DNA of 62,662 nt from JARROD01 sp037384225 (GTDB lineage Bacteria > Pseudomonadota > Gammaproteobacteria > Pseudomonadales > Cellvibrionaceae), in assembly GCA_037384225.1 (NCBI GenBank), contig JARROD010000043.1, positions 1 to 62,662 on the forward strand, read 5' to 3'. Positions 8,152-17,587 of the stretch are shown piece by piece (positions within the stretch are counted from its first letter, which is position 1; each line of letters opens with the position of its first letter). The translations under genes were made by a program, and so were the position numbers. The notes under the pieces are model-generated. The model ran no database searches. It worked only from the letters and a program-made list of their open reading frames with translations, and had not been told where the DNA came from.

Positions 8152-9381
8152 ATGCCCACCACCACAACCGTTGAACTCGATGTCGCCGTTATAGGTGGGG
8201 GCATAGCCGGCCTCTGGCTCATCAATCGCCTGTTACAAATCGGATACAACGCCGCGTTGTTCGAGTCCAAAGTGCTCGGCAGCGATCAGACTATCGCCTC
8301 CCAGGGCATGATTCACGGCGGCATCAAGTACACACTCGGCGGCGCTTTTTCCGGTGCCTCCGAAGCTATTGCCGATATGCCTCAACACTGGAGCGCCTGC
8401 CTGCGCGGCGAGGGAGATGTCGATCTGCGCAAGGCCAGAGTCCTCAGTGACCATTTTTATATGTGGTCCAGCCCCGGCGTCACCTCCCGCCTGTCCACCT
8501 TTCTCGCCAGCAAGGCCGCCCGGGGCAGAGTGGAAGCTGTTAAACCCGCTCAACGCCCGGCTATATTCCGCCACCCCGGTTTTAGCGGCCGCCTGTACCG
8601 CCTGGTGGATCTGGTTCTCGATGTTCCCTCTGTTCTCGCCGCGCTGGCGGACAACGCCAGCGGAAAGCTGTTTAAACTCAACCGCGGCCGGCACAGCTGG
8701 ATCAAAACCCCAGAGGGCAGTGCCGAGTTACACATCAACCCGGATATGGGCCCTCATACGGGGGAACTGGTAGTAAAAGCCAAGCGATTTATTTTTACCG
8801 CCGGCAAAGGCAACGCCGAGCTTTTGCAAGCACTTGGCGCCAACCAGCCGCAAATGCAGCTGCGGCCACTACGGCAGGTGATGGTCAAACACAACGCCCC
8901 CTACGCTTTTTTCGGCCATTGCCTGGGTGCCGACAAGACACCGCGGCTGACCATTTCCAGCCATCCTGCTACCGAAGGTCAGATTTGGTACCTGGGCGGC
9001 AACCTCGCCGAAAAAGGCGCGTGCCAAAGCGACGCAGAGGTGATTAGCCGCGCACGGGACGAGCTCACACGTCTGTTACCCTGGGTCGATCTGGGCCAGG
9101 CCCAGTGGGCTGCGCTGGCAATCGAACGCGCCGAACCCAAACAGCGCAATCTGGTGCGGCCGGACAAAGCTTTTGCCGAACCGGCCCAGGATCTCGACAA
9201 TGTCATCGTCGCCTGGCCCACCAAATTGACCCTCGCTCCCAATCTTGCTGCGCAAGTGCTGGGATTAATCGGCGATCAGGCTCTCAAACCCTCCGGCCCC
9301 CAGGTTTGCGCCGCATTCTCGGCACTGTCGCCACCGCCGATCGCCGTGCCACCCTGGGTAACGGCATTCGACGGACGTTAA
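8152..9381 (+). CDS. FAD-dependent oxidoreductase (DadA/GlpD-like fold)
   Basis: The 409-residue protein begins with a beta-strand and the dinucleotide-binding motif GGGIAG (residues 15-20), followed by the ASQGMIHGGIKY segment typical of FAD-dependent amine/hydroxy-acid oxidoreductases. The start is ATG 8152, because AAAGGA lies 7 nt upstream and homology begins there; the open frame upstream to 8017 is excluded. The substrate is unknown. The following aldo/keto reductase begins within or directly after its last codons, so the two probably form one transcript. This pair next to waaA suggests a housekeeping role, but none can be named. Confidence 0.85.
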   Translation: MPTTTTVELDVAVIGGGIAGLWLINRLLQIGYNAALFESKVLGSDQTIASQGMIHGGIKYTLGGAFSGASEAIADMPQHWSACLRGEGDVDLRKARVLSDHFYMWSSPGVTSRLSTFLASKAARGRVEAVKPAQRPAIFRHPGFSGRLYRLVDLVLDVPSVLAALADNASGKLFKLNRGRHSWIKTPEGSAELHINPDMGPHTGELVVKAKRFIFTAGKGNAELLQALGANQPQMQLRPLRQVMVKHNAPYAFFGHCLGADKTPRLTISSHPATEGQIWYLGGNLAEKGACQSDAEVISRARDELTRLLPWVDLGQAQWAALAIERAEPKQRNLVRPDKAFAEPAQDLDNVIVAWPTKLTLAPNLAAQVLGLIGDQALKPSGPQVCAAFSALSPPPIAVPPWVTAFDGR

Positions 9382-9538
9382 ATACCCATACAGCTTCTCG
9401 ATTCCCGATGCCCGGCAGGCTGCGGAACTGCTAACCCTTGCGAAGAGCCTGGGTATTAACCTGATCGATACCGCCCCCGCCTACGGCAACAGCGAAGAGC
9501 GACTGGGGACACTGCTACAGGGGCAGCGCAACGATTGG

Positions 9539-10075
9539 GTGATCTGTAGCAAAGTGGGGGAAGAGTTTGAGCACGGCCACTCCCGCTTCGACTTCACGCC
9601 CGAGCACACCCGCTATAGTGTTGCGCGCAGCCTGCGCCGGCTAGACACTGACTTTCTCGATATTGTGCTAGTGCATTCCGACGGCAACGATGAGGACATT
9701 ATTCTCAACCGCGGCACCCTGGAAACCCTCGCCGAGCTGAAACGGGCCGGCCTCATCAGAGCCTTCGGTATGTCCACTAAAACGTTGTCCGGTGGACTGC
9801 TGGCGGCGCTGCACTGCGACTGCGTAATGGTCACCTATAACCTGGAGCAACGTCAGGAACGTTCAATTATCGACCTCTGCGAAAAGAACAACCGCGGCGT
9901 GTTGCTTAAAAAAGCGTTAGGGAGTGGTCATCTTCTAAGCGATAATTCACTTCAGGACAGTATGGATTTTATTTTTTCTCATCCTGGAGTCACCAGCGCC
10001 ATCGTCGGAACTATCAATCCACAGCACCTGCGCGACAATGTCGCCAGAGCGCTGCTGGCCTTGCAACCGCGTTGA
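9539..10075 (+). CDS. Aldo/keto reductase, N-terminus damaged or misassigned
   Basis: The body (SKVGEEFEHGHSRFDF, LVHSDGND, GMSTKTLSGGLLAAL, VGTINPQHLRDNVARA) is a clear aldo/keto reductase. The first conventional start in this frame is GTG 9539, yet reading upstream gives VKYPYSFSIPDARQ and LINLIDTAPAYGNSEERLG, conserved family sequence holding the catalytic Asp (codon 9467) and Tyr (codon 9482). This homologous frame is open from 9362, just after an in-frame TAA at 9359, and has no ATG, GTG or TTG before 9539. A protein starting at 9539 would keep the Lys (SKVG) and His (LVHS) of the tetrad but lose Asp and Tyr. Either a frameshift/deletion has broken the start, which would overlap the oxidoreductase gene, or an unusual start codon is used. 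Confidence 0.75.
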   Translation: MICSKVGEEFEHGHSRFDFTPEHTRYSVARSLRRLDTDFLDIVLVHSDGNDEDIILNRGTLETLAELKRAGLIRAFGMSTKTLSGGLLAALHCDCVMVTYNLEQRQERSIIDLCEKNNRGVLLKKALGSGHLLSDNSLQDSMDFIFSHPGVTSAIVGTINPQHLRDNVARALLALQPR

Positions 10076-10081
10076 GATCCC

Positions 10082-11152
10082 TTAAGCAACGCGATAATAG
10101 GCTTTGTACCAGTCGATAAACCGCTTTACGCCAACTCTCACATCGGTATTCGGACGGTAACCTACATCATCCACCAGCGCCGCCACATCGGCGTAGGTGT
10201 CGGGCACATCACCGGGCTGTAGCGGTAGCAGATTTTTCTCCGCTTTTTTGCCCAGCGCGTCCTCGATCGCGCTGATATAGTCCATCAGTTCAACCGGGTT
10301 GTTGTTGCCGATATTGTACACGCGCCAGGGCGCGCGGCTGGTGCCGGGGTCAGGTTTTTCGCCGCTCCACAGGGGGTTCGCCGTCGCCGTGTGATCCATG
10401 GACCGCACTACCCCCTCCACAATATCGTCGATGTAGGTAAAATCCCGCCGATGTTTGCCGTAGTTGAAAACATCGATGGGGCGGTCCTCAGTAATCGCAC
10501 GGGTAAATAAAAACAACGCCATATCCGGGCGTCCCCAGGGACCGTAGACAGTGAAAAAACGCAAACCAGTAGTGGGCAGTTGGTAAAGGTGGCTGTAAGT
10601 GTGCGCCATTAACTCATTGGCTTTTTTGCTGGCGGCGTACAACGACAGCGGGTGGTCGATATTATCGTGAACGGAAAACGGCATGCTTTCGTTGGCCCCG
10701 TACACTGAGCTCGATGAAGCATAGACCAGGTGCTGGACATTATTGTGGCGACAGCCTTCGAGAATATTCATGGTACCGACGATGTTACTGTCGATATAAG
10801 CGTGGGGGTTTTCCAGCGAATAGCGAACGCCTGCCTGAGCCGCCAGGTGTATCACCTTGTCAAACTTTTCCTGCGCAAACAGGGTTTCCATTCGCGGGCG
10901 ATCGGCAATATCGGCTGTCACCATGCGGAAACTGCCGCGCTCCTGCCTGGGACGGCGCACCTGAGGATAAATATCGTCTTCCAACTCTCCAGCGGCAAAT
11001 TGCTCCACCCGCTGGTGACGGGCCTGTTTCAACGTTACGTCGTAATAGTCGTTAAAGTTGTCAAGCCCGACCACGTCGTCTCCGCGAGCCAATAAGTACA
11101 ACGATACATGTGAACCGATAAAGCCCGCGGCTCCGGTAACCAATATCTTCAT
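10082..11152 (-). CDS. NAD-dependent epimerase, probably UDP-glucuronate 4-epimerase
   Basis: Extended short-chain dehydrogenase (356 residues). GAAGFIGSH (residues 7-15) binds NAD, and Y172-x3-K176 (LYAASKKANE) with the upstream SSSSVYG is the catalytic set. The insertion DNFNDYYDVTLKQAR and the ending RPNTDVRVGVKRFIDWYKAYY match the UDP-glucuronate/galacturonate epimerase (CapI/LspL) group rather than GalE. It should supply UDP-galacturonate for a uronic-acid-containing polysaccharide. The position next to hldE supports an LPS core or O-chain role. The exact sugar is inferred. Confidence 0.85.
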   Translation of the reverse strand: MKILVTGAAGFIGSHVSLYLLARGDDVVGLDNFNDYYDVTLKQARHQRVEQFAAGELEDDIYPQVRRPRQERGSFRMVTADIADRPRMETLFAQEKFDKVIHLAAQAGVRYSLENPHAYIDSNIVGTMNILEGCRHNNVQHLVYASSSSVYGANESMPFSVHDNIDHPLSLYAASKKANELMAHTYSHLYQLPTTGLRFFTVYGPWGRPDMALFLFTRAITEDRPIDVFNYGKHRRDFTYIDDIVEGVVRSMDHTATANPLWSGEKPDPGTSRAPWRVYNIGNNNPVELMDYISAIEDALGKKAEKNLLPLQPGDVPDTYADVAALVDDVGYRPNTDVRVGVKRFIDWYKAYYRVA

Positions 11153-11242
11153 ATCTGTTCATCTACCTTGTCTGTTTTCTTAACTGCATTTGTCCTTAAA
11201 CGCCTTAATGTTCGCCAAGACGCTTCGTTCACTGTTACCGAT

Positions 11243-12673
11243 TCACTGTCCCCGAATTTTTTCCACAATGGATGTAGTGGAACAGTTGTCGAAAAAGCGC
11301 AGCACCGATACCTGGCCGCCGTATTCCTTGACGATCTGCCAACCGACAACCTGTTCCTCAGTATAGTCGCCTCCTTTGACCAGCACTTCGGGTTTAATGG
11401 ATTGCAGTAGGCGCTCCGGCGTATCATCCTCAAAACAAATGACCCAATCCACGGCTTCCAGCCCGGCCAATACCGCCATACGCCCCTCAATCGGGTTTAT
11501 CGGCCGCCCGGATCCCTTAAGGCGGCTGACTGAAGCATCGCCATTGACGGCGACGATCAACCGGTCACCCAGTTTGCGAGCATCTTCGAGATAACCCACA
11601 TGTCCGGCATGAATTATGTCAAAACAGCCATTTGTGAACACGATTCTTTCACCCTGGGCGCGGGCTTCTTCAATAGCCATCAGGAGTTGGCCTTCACTGA
11701 CCACACCTCGTTCGGAACCTTTTTCCGACAATACCGCCCTGCGCAATTCAGGGGCACTGATGGCAACAGTACCCAACTTACCGACCACAATACCCGCGGC
11801 CAGATTCGCCAACCCCACCGCCTGGGGCATCGATTCTCCGGCAGCGATGGCAGCGGCGAGCACGGCGATAACCGTATCGCCGGCGCCAGTGACATCGAAC
11901 ACCTCGCGGGCGCGGGCCGGCAAATGCAGTTCCGGCTGCCCTGGCCGCAGCAGCGTCATACCGTGTTCACCACGAGTGATGAGCAGCGCTTCTAGCGCCA
12001 ACTTATCCATCAACCGCATTCCCCTGTCGACCAACTCCTGCTCTGTGGCGCAACTTCCGACCACCGCTTCAAACTCTTGCAAGTTCGGGGTCAACAGCGT
12101 GGCGCCCCGGTAGCGGCTAAAGTCGCTGCCTTTGGGATCCACCAAAACCGGCATCCCGACGCGGCGGGCCAAGTTGATCAGAGTGCAGGGGTCCTGCAGG
12201 CTGCCCTTGGCGTAATCCGAAAGTACCATCACTCCAACAAGGGGTAATAGCTGCTGCACCTTGCCGGTAAATTCGGCGCTGTGTTGAGGTTCGAAACTAT
12301 CTTCGAAATCCATTCGGATAAGCTGTTGGTGCCGGCTGATGACACGGAGTTTTGTAATTGTGGGCCTATCATCGGCGACTTGAAAATCGGTGTGGATGCC
12401 CACTGCCGACAGCCGCGAACGCAACGCCTCCCCCGCTTCATCGGCGCCTACCACACTTACCAGCGAGGCACCCGCACCGAGCGCGGCAAGGTTCAAGGCG
12501 ACGTTACCCGCGCCACCGGGGCGCTCCTCCGTCTGCCCGACTTTAACTACGGGTACCGGCGCTTCCGGTGAAATGCGCGAAGTTGCCCCGTGCCAATAGC
12601 GATCCAGCATGACATCGCCAACGACCAAAACCTGAGCTCTGTCAAAACGAGGCATCGTCAGTTGCATAAACAT
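11243..12673 (-). CDS. hldE: Bifunctional heptose-7-phosphate kinase / heptose-1-phosphate adenylyltransferase
   Basis: Makes ADP-heptose for the LPS inner core. The N-terminal PfkB kinase domain carries ERPGGAGNVALNLAALGA and the anion-hole motif DVTGAGDTVIAVLAAA. The C-terminal nucleotidyltransferase domain has FTNGCFDIIHAGHVGYLEDA (HxGH) and ends in FFDNCSTTSIVEKI. At 476 residues it is the full two-domain form. A Met at residue 3 of the frame (MFMQLT) makes the start ambiguous by two codons. It lies just downstream of msbA (48 bp) on the same strand, feeding WaaC and WaaF encoded upstream. Confidence 0.97.
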   Translation of the reverse strand: MFMQLTMPRFDRAQVLVVGDVMLDRYWHGATSRISPEAPVPVVKVGQTEERPGGAGNVALNLAALGAGASLVSVVGADEAGEALRSRLSAVGIHTDFQVADDRPTITKLRVISRHQQLIRMDFEDSFEPQHSAEFTGKVQQLLPLVGVMVLSDYAKGSLQDPCTLINLARRVGMPVLVDPKGSDFSRYRGATLLTPNLQEFEAVVGSCATEQELVDRGMRLMDKLALEALLITRGEHGMTLLRPGQPELHLPARAREVFDVTGAGDTVIAVLAAAIAAGESMPQAVGLANLAAGIVVGKLGTVAISAPELRRAVLSEKGSERGVVSEGQLLMAIEEARAQGERIVFTNGCFDIIHAGHVGYLEDARKLGDRLIVAVNGDASVSRLKGSGRPINPIEGRMAVLAGLEAVDWVICFEDDTPERLLQSIKPEVLVKGGDYTEEQVVGWQIVKEYGGQVSVLRFFDNCSTTSIVEKIRGQ

Positions 12674-12721
12674 TCTCTCAACATAAAACGGCCCTGACCC
12701 TGCGGTGTATACCTCCTGTCG

Positions 12722-14308
12722 CTAGGCGTCATTATCCTCTTTAAACTGCATTGCGTGCAACTTGGCGTAGACGCCATCGCGAGCCAGCAGCTCTCTATGT
12801 GTGCCCTGTTCCACAATGCTTCCCGCCTCCATGACAACAATCATGTCCGCGTTTTCAATGGTCGACAAGCGGTGGGCAATAACCAAAGTGGTGCGCCCTT
12901 TCATAGCCTGCTCCAGCGCCGCCTGAATAGTGCGTTCCGATTCCGTATCCAACGCCGAAGTCGCCTCGTCGAGTATCAACACCGGAGCGTTTTTCAACAG
13001 CGCCCGGGCAATGGCCAGGCGTTGGCGTTGGCCGCCGGACAAACGCACGCCGCCTTCACCGATATAGGTCTCCATCCCCGCTTGTAGCTGTTCGATAAAT
13101 TCCATCGCATGCGCCATTTCCGCCGCCCGCTTAACCTGCTCATAGTCACTGGAGGCGAGATTACCATAGGCAATATTGCCCGCTACGGAATCGTTAAACA
13201 GAACAATATTCTGGTTCACCAATGCGATTTGACGGCGCAGGCATTCAAGGGAATAGTCCTGCACAGCAATGCCATCGAGCAGAATTTGTCCCTCCGTGTA
13301 CTCATAGAAACGGGGAATCAGGCTCACCAATGTTGATTTGCCGCTGCCTGATTTGCCCACCAGCGCAACCGTCTGACCCGGTTCAATGGTGAGGTTGATA
13401 TCCTTCAGTACTTTGCTGTCATCGGCCTGGTAAGCAAAGTTCACCCCCTTTAATTCCAACCGTCCCTGAACCCGCTCCACCTGATGGCTGCCAGTATCAA
13501 TTTCCGGGCGCTGATCCAACTGCTCGAAAACAGACTGTGCCGCAGCAATTCCCTGCTGAATCTTGCCGTTGATTTCGCTCAGTTGCCGCACGGATTTAGG
13601 GATCAGGGCAGCGGCAGTGATATAGGCTATAAACGCACCCGCACTCTCGGTTTCCATAACCGTCAACGCCAGAAACATCAGCAGTCCCAGCGCGGTGGCG
13701 ACGATCCACTGCAGCACCGGCGTGCTGATCGAAGAGGTGGTCACCATTTTCATGCTCTGGCGATAATTGTTTCTGCTCGCCTGCAAAAAGCGGTTTTTTT
13801 CGTACCCCTCACCGCCGAAACTGCGCATTACCCGGTAGCCTTGAATCATTTCTGAACAGACCTGGGTGATATTGCCCACACTGACCTGGACTTTGCCGCT
13901 GATCTTGCGAAAGCGGCGTCCGGCGGCAACCACGACACCGCCGATGAGAGGACCTATAGCGAGAAAAACCAGCGATAACTGCCAGTCCATCCAAAACAGA
14001 TAACCGAGCAGCCCAATGACCGTCAGCCCTTCGCGGATCACTATTTTCAAGGCCTCGGTAGCAGCGCCGGTAACCTGGGCGACGTTATAGGTAATTCTGG
14101 AAATCAGGTGCCCGGAGTTATTATTGTCAAAATAATTACTGGGCAGCCGTGTTAAACCGTTGAACAGTGCTACCCGCAGTGTATGCACGATTCCCATCGC
14201 GACTCTGGCGAGAAAATAAGCAATACTAAATTGCAGCCAGTGGGGTCCGAGGTATTTTAGAAGTCGTAAGTAAGCATCCAGTCCGCTCGTTTGTTTTTCT
14301 GCCAACAT
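12722..14308 (-). CDS. msbA: Lipid A export ATP-binding/permease protein MsbA, lacking the TM1-TM2 region
   Basis: ABC flippase half-transporter for lipid A-core. The ATPase domain is complete: Walker A GKSGSGKST (318-326), signature LSGGQ (423-427), Walker B VLILDE (443-448), and the H-loop in VIAHRLSTIE. The ending RDGVYAKLHAMQF is typical. The protein has 528 residues against about 582 in E. coli, and the deficit is in one place: LLKYLGPHWLQF (start of TM1) runs straight into SIAYFLARVAMGIVHTLR (end of TM2), so TM1, the first periplasmic loop and half of TM2 are missing in frame at about 14225-14232. This is a real deletion or an assembly collapse. It sits between waaC and hldE. Confidence 0.92.
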   Translation of the reverse strand: MLAEKQTSGLDAYLRLLKYLGPHWLQFSIAYFLARVAMGIVHTLRVALFNGLTRLPSNYFDNNNSGHLISRITYNVAQVTGAATEALKIVIREGLTVIGLLGYLFWMDWQLSLVFLAIGPLIGGVVVAAGRRFRKISGKVQVSVGNITQVCSEMIQGYRVMRSFGGEGYEKNRFLQASRNNYRQSMKMVTTSSISTPVLQWIVATALGLLMFLALTVMETESAGAFIAYITAAALIPKSVRQLSEINGKIQQGIAAAQSVFEQLDQRPEIDTGSHQVERVQGRLELKGVNFAYQADDSKVLKDINLTIEPGQTVALVGKSGSGKSTLVSLIPRFYEYTEGQILLDGIAVQDYSLECLRRQIALVNQNIVLFNDSVAGNIAYGNLASSDYEQVKRAAEMAHAMEFIEQLQAGMETYIGEGGVRLSGGQRQRLAIARALLKNAPVLILDEATSALDTESERTIQAALEQAMKGRTTLVIAHRLSTIENADMIVVMEAGSIVEQGTHRELLARDGVYAKLHAMQFKEDNDA

Positions 14309-14339
14309 ATCGATTTACACTCTCCCGCAAATAATCATA

Positions 14340-15362
14340 TCAGCCAACCTTGACTGACCGGGAGGCGAGCATTTTGTCCACTAAAATTCGATAAACCTGT
14401 TCTGGAACCAAAGCGGAAAAAATAGCCGGCTCCACCTTCGTATGATCGGCTTCGGGTACGGCATAATCCCCGGCTTGCAGGTGTATTTGATTTTCACCGT
14501 AGGTGCCTACCAGAGCCGGATTCGTCGAGCCATAGAGTGACACAGTTGGAATATTTAAAGCCGCACTCAGATGCCCGAGGCCCGTATCCACGGCAACCAC
14601 CGCCCGGGCCTGCGCCAATACCCCGGCCACCCCTTGCAAATTCAGCTTTGGCAGGACTTCGGCATTGTCTATCCCTGCGACAATCCGCTCGGCGCGCGCT
14701 TTTTCCACTTCGTTTCCCCAGGGCAGACGCACCCGGTACTGCGCCTGCGTCAGCATGATCGCCAAGCGCCGCCAGTAAGGCTCCGGGTAGTGTTTATCAT
14801 CGCGTGTTGTGCCGTGCAGGAACACCACATTGGGAGGCTCCACCGAGGAACCGTAGAAACGGTGCGGATCTATCCCATAGTCACCTTTATCGGCCGGCTT
14901 GCTGTAATTCAGTGCATGGGCGAACAGCTCGCGGCTGCGCTCTACCGCATGCATCTGCTTCGGCACCGAAATTTTGTGCTGATAAAACCAGGAGGCCAGC
15001 GGCTCCCGGGCCGAATAGCGGTCGAATCCCGCCGCCGGAGCCTTCACACGCCGCACAACCCAGGCACTTTTCAACAATCCCTGAGCGTCGATGACTAAAT
15101 CGTAGTGGAATTTGCGCAACGATATTTTAAATTGTTTCCATTCGTTGGAGCCCACCGTATCGAACAGCTCTTTGCGCCAACGGCGAATCGCCACAGGTAT
15201 TACCTGCGACACGGCCGGGTGCCAGGCGGGGATTTCCGTAAATGCCTCTTCCACTACCCAGTCAAAAGTAACGCTCGGCATCGCCCGCCCGGCGTCCGTC
15301 AACGCCGGCAAGGTGTGAATCACATCACCCATAGATGAGGTTTTTACAATTAAAACACGCAA
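14340..15362 (-). CDS. waaC: LPS heptosyltransferase I
   Basis: GT9-family enzyme (340 residues) that adds the first L-glycero-D-manno-heptose to Kdo. It begins MRVLIVKTSSMGDVIHTLPAL, the WaaC/WaaF N-terminal signature with the acceptor-side Asp. VDTGLGHLSAALNIPTVSLYG, later on, is the ADP-heptose-binding site shared by GT9 enzymes. The TSSMGDVIHTLPALTDA form and the DAQGLLKSA motif fit WaaC rather than WaaF. It follows waaF by 6 bp, so they are co-transcribed; msbA follows. Confidence 0.95.
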   Translation of the reverse strand: MRVLIVKTSSMGDVIHTLPALTDAGRAMPSVTFDWVVEEAFTEIPAWHPAVSQVIPVAIRRWRKELFDTVGSNEWKQFKISLRKFHYDLVIDAQGLLKSAWVVRRVKAPAAGFDRYSAREPLASWFYQHKISVPKQMHAVERSRELFAHALNYSKPADKGDYGIDPHRFYGSSVEPPNVVFLHGTTRDDKHYPEPYWRRLAIMLTQAQYRVRLPWGNEVEKARAERIVAGIDNAEVLPKLNLQGVAGVLAQARAVVAVDTGLGHLSAALNIPTVSLYGSTNPALVGTYGENQIHLQAGDYAVPEADHTKVEPAIFSALVPEQVYRILVDKMLASRSVKVG

Positions 15363-15368
15363 GGTTTA

Positions 15369-16478
15369 CTAGTCTCCAAGCGCTCTGGGCTCAGGCGCCG
15401 TATTACCGGTACACGATTCAACCTCGTCGGTTGCAATCAACTGTTCCAGAGCGTTCAACACTTGAGCCGGTTCGAGATCATTCAAGCACTTTAAATGCCG
15501 TTGTGGGCATTGACGCTGAAAACAAGGGCCGCATTCTACAGATATAGATTCGATTCGCACATCCTTTGCCAGGGGAGGAGTGAATTTTGGTGAAGTAGAA
15601 CCGTAGACAACCACCAGGGGACGACGCAGAGCGGCTGCAATGTGCATTAATCCGGAGTCGTTACTGACCACTGCCGCCGCCAAAGACAGTAAATCTATGG
15701 CTTCGGCAAGCGCCGTTACACCAGCCAGATTTACACAATATTGCCGCAGAGCGGGCGGCAACAAACTGCGAATAGCCTCGGCAACGGCATTATCGTTCCC
15801 GGAACCCATCAGCCACACCTGCCAGCCAGCGCTGATTTTGGCGGCAGCCACCGCACTATAATGGCGCTCCGGCCAACGTTTGGCGGGGCCAAATTCGGCG
15901 CCGGGACACAGCGCCAGGATTGGTCGCCGGCGATTCAGTGTCACCCCTTCGGATTCGAAATGGCTCAGCAGCGCCGGTAGTTTACCGTTTTCAACCACAA
16001 GCTCCGGATGTGGCAGCTGCTTGGGTAGCGCCGCGCCCTCAATAAATCCCAGGGCGATAAAGCGCTCCACCATCAGCGGATAACGCCGTTTATCCAGCCA
16101 GCGCAGATCATTGAGCAGTCCATAGCGCATTTCTCCCCGCCATCCGGTGCGCACCGGTATTTTTGCAAACAGGGGAACCAGTGCGGATTTAAGCGAATTC
16201 GGCAACAAAATGGCCTGATCGTATTGGCCGCGCAAAGACTGCCCAAGGCGGTAGCGCGCCCGCAACAGCATCTGCCCGTGCCCGGCGGGCATATCTATCG
16301 CCCCGCGCACTTCCGGCATCCGCTCCAGCAGGGGGCGGCTCCAGGCCGGCGCCAGTACATCGATAACGGTATCGGGACGGCGCTGTTTGATCACTTTAAA
16401 CAGCGCCTGGGCCATCACCATATCACCGACCCAGGAAGGCCCTACTATTAAAACCCTGCGGGGTATTTCTCCATCCAT
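15369..16478 (-). CDS. waaF: LPS heptosyltransferase II
   Basis: Adds the second heptose of the inner core. RRVLIVGPSWVGDMVMAQALF at the start and SNDSGLMHIAAALRRPLVVVYG downstream are the WaaF signatures, and CPGAEFGPAKRWPERHY is the nucleotide-sugar loop; CGPCFQRQCPQRHLKCL is the usual cysteine-rich C-terminal segment. I place the start at ATG 16478 (MDGEIPRRV), because the longer open frame would run into ilvE and homology starts here. That leaves an 11-nt gap after the ilvE stop. A short extra C-terminal tail follows the conserved domain. Confidence 0.94.
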   Translation of the reverse strand: MDGEIPRRVLIVGPSWVGDMVMAQALFKVIKQRRPDTVIDVLAPAWSRPLLERMPEVRGAIDMPAGHGQMLLRARYRLGQSLRGQYDQAILLPNSLKSALVPLFAKIPVRTGWRGEMRYGLLNDLRWLDKRRYPLMVERFIALGFIEGAALPKQLPHPELVVENGKLPALLSHFESEGVTLNRRRPILALCPGAEFGPAKRWPERHYSAVAAAKISAGWQVWLMGSGNDNAVAEAIRSLLPPALRQYCVNLAGVTALAEAIDLLSLAAAVVSNDSGLMHIAAALRRPLVVVYGSTSPKFTPPLAKDVRIESISVECGPCFQRQCPQRHLKCLNDLEPAQVLNALEQLIATDEVESCTGNTAPEPRALGD

Positions 16479-16489
16479 AAACTGATCGA

Positions 16490-17437
16490 TTATCTGCCGG
16501 AATTTTCTGCCGCGGACACTGGACTCAACCAACCGGCGTGGGCCTCACTGCGACCTTTCACCACGTCGAAGTACAGCGACTGCATTTTAGTGGACACTTC
16601 ACCGCGCCGCCCAGCGCCGATCACGCGACCATCCAGTTCCCGAATTGGCAGAACTTCGGCGGCAGTGCCGGTAAAAAAAGCTTCTTCAGCAACATAGACC
16701 TCATCGCGGGTAATACGTTTCTCCTGTATCTCATAACCACACTCTCTGGCAAGCTGGAAAACCGTATTGCGGGTTATTCCATCCAGACACGAGGTCAGCT
16801 CCGGGGTATAAATGCGGCCGTCTCGGACGAGAAAAATATTTTCACCGCTGCCTTCAGCTACATAACCTTCGTTATCCAACAACAGCGCTTCTTCACAACC
16901 GCTGTCCAGCGCCTCTTTCAGCGCCAGCATGGAATTGATGTAATGACCGTTGGCCTTGGCTTTACACATGGATATATTGACGTGATGGCGAGTATAGCTT
17001 GAGGTTCGCACCTTGATACCCAATTCCCTGGCCTCCGGCGTCATATAGGTGGGCCACTCCCAGGCCGCCACCATAACATGCACTTTGAGATTGTCGGCCC
17101 GCAGCCCCATGCCCTCCGACCCCAAAAACGCCATCGGGCGCAGGTAAGCTTCGTCGAGGTTGTTTTCACGCACCACCAGCCGCTGGGCTTCGTTCAGCTC
17201 CGCTTTGGTGAAAGGCATGGCCATATTCATAATATGGGCAGAGCGGAACAGACGGTCGGTGTGTTCATTGAGGCGAAAAATGCAGGTGCCATAAGCGCCG
17301 GCCTGATAGGCGCGCACACCTTCGAATACACCCATACCGTAGTGCAGAGTGTGTGTTAAAACATGCACCTTGGCCTCGCGCCAGGGCACCAGTTCCCCAT
17401 CCAGCCAGATAACGCCATCGCGATCGGCAAATGACAT
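16490..17437 (-). CDS. ilvE: Branched-chain amino acid aminotransferase
   Basis: PLP fold type IV enzyme (315 residues) for the last step of Val, Leu and Ile synthesis. LHYGMGVFEGVRAY is the N-terminal signature, the PLP lysine is K161 in KANGHYINSM, and EGSGENIFLVRDG binds the cofactor phosphate. It heads the minus-strand group ilvE-waaF-waaC-msbA-hldE; the same ilvE/waaF/waaC adjacency is known in pseudomonads. Only a few residues of extra C-terminal tail are unusual. Confidence 0.97.
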   Translation of the reverse strand: MSFADRDGVIWLDGELVPWREAKVHVLTHTLHYGMGVFEGVRAYQAGAYGTCIFRLNEHTDRLFRSAHIMNMAMPFTKAELNEAQRLVVRENNLDEAYLRPMAFLGSEGMGLRADNLKVHVMVAAWEWPTYMTPEARELGIKVRTSSYTRHHVNISMCKAKANGHYINSMLALKEALDSGCEEALLLDNEGYVAEGSGENIFLVRDGRIYTPELTSCLDGITRNTVFQLARECGYEIQEKRITRDEVYVAEEAFFTGTAAEVLPIRELDGRVIGAGRRGEVSTKMQSLYFDVVKGRSEAHAGWLSPVSAAENSGR

Positions 17438-17587
17438 ACCAAACTCCTGAATCTATATCATTTTATACCAACATTCCAACGCCTCACCGGGAAACGTCAA
17501 CTGGAATTGTTGTAAGCTCGGATTGTTATAAGTTTATCTTACAGAGGCCTGATCCCGGGGCGCTGCAAACAGATAGACGGCTCTCCA

